From NCBI GenBank assembly GCA_963676355.1, contig OY781093.1, positions 3,038,001 to 3,102,000 on the forward strand: a stretch of 64,000 nt of DNA, written 5' to 3'. Below, in pieces: positions 60,623-64,000 of the stretch. Numbering within the stretch: the stretch's first letter is position 1; each line of letters begins with the position of its first letter. The DNA is from JAGLOK01 sp963676355 (GTDB lineage Bacteria > Bacillota > Clostridia > Christensenellales > UMGS416). The notes under the pieces were generated by a model that saw nothing but the letters and a program-made list of their open reading frames with translations, was not told the DNA's origin and did not search any database. The position numbers were made by a program, and so were the translations under genes.

Positions 60623-62449
60623 TTACTTTTTCGCTCGCAAATAGCTGTCTATTCCTACAGCAGCTGTGTGTCCATCAGCCACCCCGTTTATGATATCCAT
60701 TCCATGCACTATATCTCCGCCTGCAAATAGCCACGGCACGCCTTCCACTTGGTTTTTATCAGTAACTTTAATCTTACCACGTTCAATTTTAACAAGCTCT
60801 GACAACTCATCTGGTACATATGACAAATCCGATGTCTGACCTATTGCCAAATATACCTGTTTGCATTCAAGAGATTTAACATCATCGTAATCATATTGAG
60901 GATTAAAGCGCTTATTTTCATCAAAAAGCTGCACACATTTTACAGCCTCAATTCCCACAAGGGCTCCAACTTCATCAGTTAAAATTTTCTGCGGTCCATA
61001 ACCTAGGTTAAACAAGATACCTTCCTCGCCGCCTTCTTCAATTTCTTCGATATCCGCAGGAATCTGCTCATCATTTTCAAGAGCCAGCATCTTAACAGAG
61101 CTTTTTCCATACTTTTCTTCCTGGAATCTTATAAGGGTTCGAGCCACATCAAACGCCACGTTTCCTGAGCCTACTACTACCACATCCTCAAGTATCTCTG
61201 GCATATTGCCGCGTCCTGTTTCATAGTCTGTAGATGCAGCCAAAAATCCCATCGCCATCTTCACATTTTCATGCTCAACTCCAGGTATCTTTAAGCCACG
61301 AGTATTAGGATATCCGGTTGCCATGAATACAGCATTATATTTTTCCTGAAGTTCCTTGAATTTTATATCTTTGCCTACTTCAGTATTTGTATGAATCTTA
61401 ACACCAAGCTTTTCTATAAATGAAATATCGTGTGTTGTAACATCGTCAGGAAGGCGATATTTCGGAGCACCATATCTCATAGGTCCACCTGCATGCGGCA
61501 TTCTTTCAAATACATCAACTTCATAGCCAAGAGTTCCAAGATAGTATGCCGCCGATAGACCTGCAGAGCCTGCGCCGACGATTGCTATTTTGCCTTCACC
61601 TTTTTCAGAAACCTGTTGGGATAGTATCACTTTTTCATATTCATCATCCGGAATATTGTCCACTATATATCTCTTTAACCAACGGATAGCGATAGCCTCG
61701 CCGCGGTTTGAGATTGCACACGCGCCTTCACATTTATGTGTGCAAATTCTTCCACAGACCGAAGGTAATGGATTAGTTTTGTAAAGCCAGTTGAGTCCCG
61801 CCTCAAGGTCGTCTTCCCAGATAGCTCTTATATACTCAGGAATATTCATGTGCGCAGGACAAGTTTTTGTGCATATTCCACACTCAACACATCTGGCTGC
61901 TTCAGCCTTTGCCTGCTCTTTTGAAAATCCTCTGACTATTTCTATAAACGACTTCTTGCGCTCTTCAGCTCCCACATGTTCCATGTGCTTGCGTTCAAGA
62001 TCCAAAAGGTCACTAGACTCATCTTTGACATATCCCAGTTTATAGTCTCTGCCTGTTATATCCTTATCGGTTGGCATATATATATAATCATCCGGATCAG
62101 GAGAATTGTATAGATATTCCTTGGTAAGATTCAATGAGCCTGACGTACATATATCCACGCACAGCCCGCAAAAGCAGCACCTGCCATAATCAATCACAGG
62201 GCGCTCCGGTTTTGATCCATCTTCATCTGGAATTTCAGGCCGCTCAAACATCGTTATCGCATTCGTTGGACAAACTTCGCTGCACGTGCCGCATCCTATG
62301 CATTTGTCCCAGTCATTTACATGAAATCCTCTGTAATTATTCTGGGACTCTCTTGGATTTTTAAATATATCATCCATTGATACTGTGACAGGTTTCTTGA
62401 ATATATACTTCCATCCTTTAAAAGGAGCGAATATACTTGTTTTCTTCAT
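60623..62449 (-). CDS. NuoI-like ferredoxin fused to a GltD-like FAD/NAD(P)H oxidoreductase
   Basis: This is a fusion of 608 residues. Residues 1-110 resemble NuoI, with two [4Fe-4S] ferredoxin motifs (Cys50/53/56/60 and Cys91/94/97/101). From about 165, the protein continues as a GltD-like module: Cys187/190/193/197 and Cys232/236/240/244 clusters, an FAD loop GAGSAG at 292-297, an NAD(P)H-type loop GSGNVAFDVAR near 427-437, and a final GGDIVHGMDIINGVADG. It follows nuoD by nine bases, with AGGAGAT before the ATG. It likely passes electrons between NAD(P)H and iron-sulphur centres for the complex I-like module. Confidence 0.9.
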   Translation of the reverse strand: MKKTSIFAPFKGWKYIFKKPVTVSMDDIFKNPRESQNNYRGFHVNDWDKCIGCGTCSEVCPTNAITMFERPEIPDEDGSKPERPVIDYGRCCFCGLCVDICTSGSLNLTKEYLYNSPDPDDYIYMPTDKDITGRDYKLGYVKDESSDLLDLERKHMEHVGAEERKKSFIEIVRGFSKEQAKAEAARCVECGICTKTCPAHMNIPEYIRAIWEDDLEAGLNWLYKTNPLPSVCGRICTHKCEGACAISNRGEAIAIRWLKRYIVDNIPDDEYEKVILSQQVSEKGEGKIAIVGAGSAGLSAAYYLGTLGYEVDVFERMPHAGGPMRYGAPKYRLPDDVTTHDISFIEKLGVKIHTNTEVGKDIKFKELQEKYNAVFMATGYPNTRGLKIPGVEHENVKMAMGFLAASTDYETGRGNMPEILEDVVVVGSGNVAFDVARTLIRFQEEKYGKSSVKMLALENDEQIPADIEEIEEGGEEGILFNLGYGPQKILTDEVGALVGIEAVKCVQLFDENKRFNPQYDYDDVKSLECKQVYLAIGQTSDLSYVPDELSELVKIERGKIKVTDKNQVEGVPWLFAGGDIVHGMDIINGVADGHTAAVGIDSYLRAKK

Positions 62450-62458
62450 ATCTATCTC

Positions 62459-63565
62459 CTATCTGTCGATTTCCGGCGAGCATATGCCCATCGTGTCAAA
62501 CCAAAGTGCTGCATCATCTATCCTGTGACCAGGAAGATATTTCTCAACACCCAGTAATCCCTGCGGGAATGATGCTCCACGTACTGCAACTCGGTAAGGT
62601 TTTATTCCGCCATCGGACACAGTGTAATATCCATATTCACCGCGACTTGCTTCAACCGCAGAGTATACCTGACCTTTTGGCACCTGCCAACGAAGAGCGC
62701 TTCCATCCAATCCTTTTTCGCGAACTTTGCCTTCTGGCATCATATCTAGCACCTGACGGATAATCCTAATTATCTGATACATCTCAAGCCATTTAAACCT
62801 GATTCTTGTGTATGCATCCGAATAGTTTGCTGTCGGCACATCAAACTCTACCTTGTCATATCTTGCATATGGAGCAACTTTTCGAATGTCATATGCCTCG
62901 CCTGTAGAAGAGCGCATTCCGATACCGGTAACTCCCAGTTCCCATACAACTTCTGCAGGAAGCATAATTTGGTCTTTAACCCTTGCATGTATTGTTGGAT
63001 TGTTTAGAATCAAGTCCTCATAATCAGGAAGTCTTTTTTCCAAATCATCCACATAATCAAGAACTTTCTTTTCAATGCCTTTTGGTAAATCCTTTCGTAC
63101 TCCTCCAATAGTTATATACATATGATATATTCTATGCCCTGTGATCTCCTCAAACAAAGTGAGGATTCCATCACGGTCAGCCTGCGCCCAATACATCGCC
63201 GTATAAAGTCCCGTAGGCCCTCCACATCCTCCAAATGCCATAAGGTGGGCTGCAAGTCTCGCAAGCTCTAAAATAAGCATTCGAATCCAATGTGCACGCT
63301 CAGGCACTTCAATGTTTGCCAGAGCTTCAACGTTTTGTGCAAAAACCATCTCATTTGTGTCAGGCTCAGGCACGCATATCCTTGGGATAAGAGCAATGTT
63401 ATTCATCCATGTTCTGTTCTCCATGGATTTTTCAAATCCTCGATGAAGCATTCCCGGAAGCAGGTATGACCTTTTAATAATGTCACCTTCCACATACATG
63501 TGGACGCTGGAGTTGCCGTGCATTCCCGGATGCTGAGGTCCTAAGAATAATTTAACCTGTTTCAT
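62459..63565 (-). CDS. nuoD: NuoD-like subunit of a complex I-related enzyme
   Basis: The 368-residue protein matches NuoD: LFLGPQHPGMHG, LPGMLHRGFEKSMENRTWMN, ANIEVPERAHWIRMLILELA and AFGGCGGPTGLYTAMYW. The N-terminal RICVPEP does not have the RxCGxC nickel site of [NiFe]-hydrogenases, and the C-terminal end is IDR, as in NuoD. So a quinone or ferredoxin route is more likely than hydrogen. It overlaps nuoC by ATGA. Confidence 0.9.
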   Translation of the reverse strand: MKQVKLFLGPQHPGMHGNSSVHMYVEGDIIKRSYLLPGMLHRGFEKSMENRTWMNNIALIPRICVPEPDTNEMVFAQNVEALANIEVPERAHWIRMLILELARLAAHLMAFGGCGGPTGLYTAMYWAQADRDGILTLFEEITGHRIYHMYITIGGVRKDLPKGIEKKVLDYVDDLEKRLPDYEDLILNNPTIHARVKDQIMLPAEVVWELGVTGIGMRSSTGEAYDIRKVAPYARYDKVEFDVPTANYSDAYTRIRFKWLEMYQIIRIIRQVLDMMPEGKVREKGLDGSALRWQVPKGQVYSAVEASRGEYGYYTVSDGGIKPYRVAVRGASFPQGLLGVEKYLPGHRIDDAALWFDTMGICSPEIDR

Positions 63566-64000
63566 TCTGCGTCACCTGCCTTTTTGCCAAAATCTTTTTT
63601 ATATTCACGTGCAGGATATTTTTTATTCGAGTAAGCTATTGAATTAAAATCCTTACGAAGAGGAGGCATATCATCCCAATTTTCTAAAAACAATTGTTTA
63701 TATGAATCAGGATTTCCTTCAAACTCTACACCGAAAAATTCATGCACATCTCGCTCATAATATTTGGCGCCGTGATATATGTTTGTAATAGTCGTAAATT
63801 TCGGATTAGCTCGATCAATCCTTGTACGAATCTGCAAACGCACTCCCTCATCCCAGTTAAATAAAAGGAATACAAGTTGAAACTGTCCTTCATCTATCCA
63901 ATCCACACAAGATAGCATCGAAAGCTGCCTAAACCCTTGTGATTTCACAAAGGCCAATACAGAATGTATGTCTCGAGATTCAAAATCCATCGCCGCTTGA
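63562..64000 (-). CDS. nuoC: NuoC-like subunit, 5' end cut by the window edge
   Basis: The visible 146 residues match NuoC: LSCVDWIDEGQFQLVFLLF, then IYHGAKYYERDVHEFFGVEF, and LENWDDMPPLRKDF. An ATG at 63990 is possible but has no ribosome site, and the frame is open upstream to the edge (Gln-Ala-Ala). The true start is probably outside the window, and the gene is called partial. It heads the visible part of a nuoC-nuoD-fusion operon. Confidence 0.88.
   Translation of the reverse strand, partial: QAAMDFESRDIHSVLAFVKSQGFRQLSMLSCVDWIDEGQFQLVFLLFNWDEGVRLQIRTRIDRANPKFTTITNIYHGAKYYERDVHEFFGVEFEGNPDSYKQLFLENWDDMPPLRKDFNSIAYSNKKYPAREYKKDFGKKAGDAE

Noticed and set aside
62459..63565. A [NiFe]-hydrogenase large subunit
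   Set aside because: The NuoD-like protein lacks the paired CxxC nickel motifs; only single cysteines remain at those places, so it is a complex I-type subunit.
1..64000. CRISPR arrays, tRNA or rRNA genes, insertion sequences, prophage
   Set aside because: No regular repeat-spacer units, tRNA-like cloverleaf segments, transposase or integrase reading frames were seen by eye.

Overview
The window is AT-rich DNA, most likely from a member of the Bacillota (Firmicutes), class Clostridia. Lineage markers are a CheC-type FliY switch protein, the FliW-CsrA pair, FlbD/SwrD, FlhO/FlhP-like rod proteins, YvyF, YaaR and YlqG/YlqH relatives, the glgB-glgP-glgC-glgD-glgA operon and frequent TTG start codons. 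No rRNA, tRNA, CRISPR array, transposon or prophage was seen. All calls come from reading the sequence; no database search was run.

Region 1 (about 1-41,200) is a nearly complete flagellar and chemotaxis locus. Almost everything is on the minus strand, so transcription runs from right to left; flagellin is the one exception. In transcription order: a second FliK-like protein, a stand-alone FlhB C-terminal protein and a papain-fold-like candidate hydrolase; fliD-fliS-chaperone-yaaR; a lytic transglycosylase with flgB-flgC-fliE; the export apparatus fliO-P-Q-R, flhB, flhA; flhF-flhG, a PilZ protein, sigma-28 and a DUF6115-like protein; flgF-flgG-yvyF-flgM-flgN-flgK-flgL-DUF6470-fliW-csrA; a secreted RCC1-repeat protein; then fliF-G-H-I-J, a MotE-like protein, fliK, flgD, flgE, flbD, motA, motB, fliL, fliM, fliY, cheR and the first codons of one more gene. 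I read seven candidate sigma-28-type promoters, a strong sigma-A promoter before fliF, and CsrA-type sites in the flagellin leader.

Region 2 (41,353-43,086, plus strand) holds a CheY-type receiver and an HD-GYP c-di-GMP phosphodiesterase. With the PilZ protein they suggest local c-di-GMP control of motility.

Region 3 (43,161-53,991) is carbon storage: a sigma-A promoter, the five glg genes, a terminator inside the 3' end of a convergent GH13 alpha-glucanase gene, and then an Fpg/Nei DNA glycosylase that lacks the usual zinc-finger cysteines.

Region 4 (54,127-56,917) is the lower 2-keto-3-deoxygluconate pathway: an IclR regulator and an eda-kdgK operon with a good promoter and an operator-like dyad.

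Region 5 (57,088-64,000) holds a small secreted protein, an ECF sigma factor with two DUF4367-type membrane proteins, an unrecognised Rossmann-like protein, and the end of a redox operon. That operon encodes NuoC-like and NuoD-like subunits followed by a protein that fuses a NuoI-like ferredoxin to a GltD-like FAD/NAD(P)H module. The operon enters the window from the right edge.
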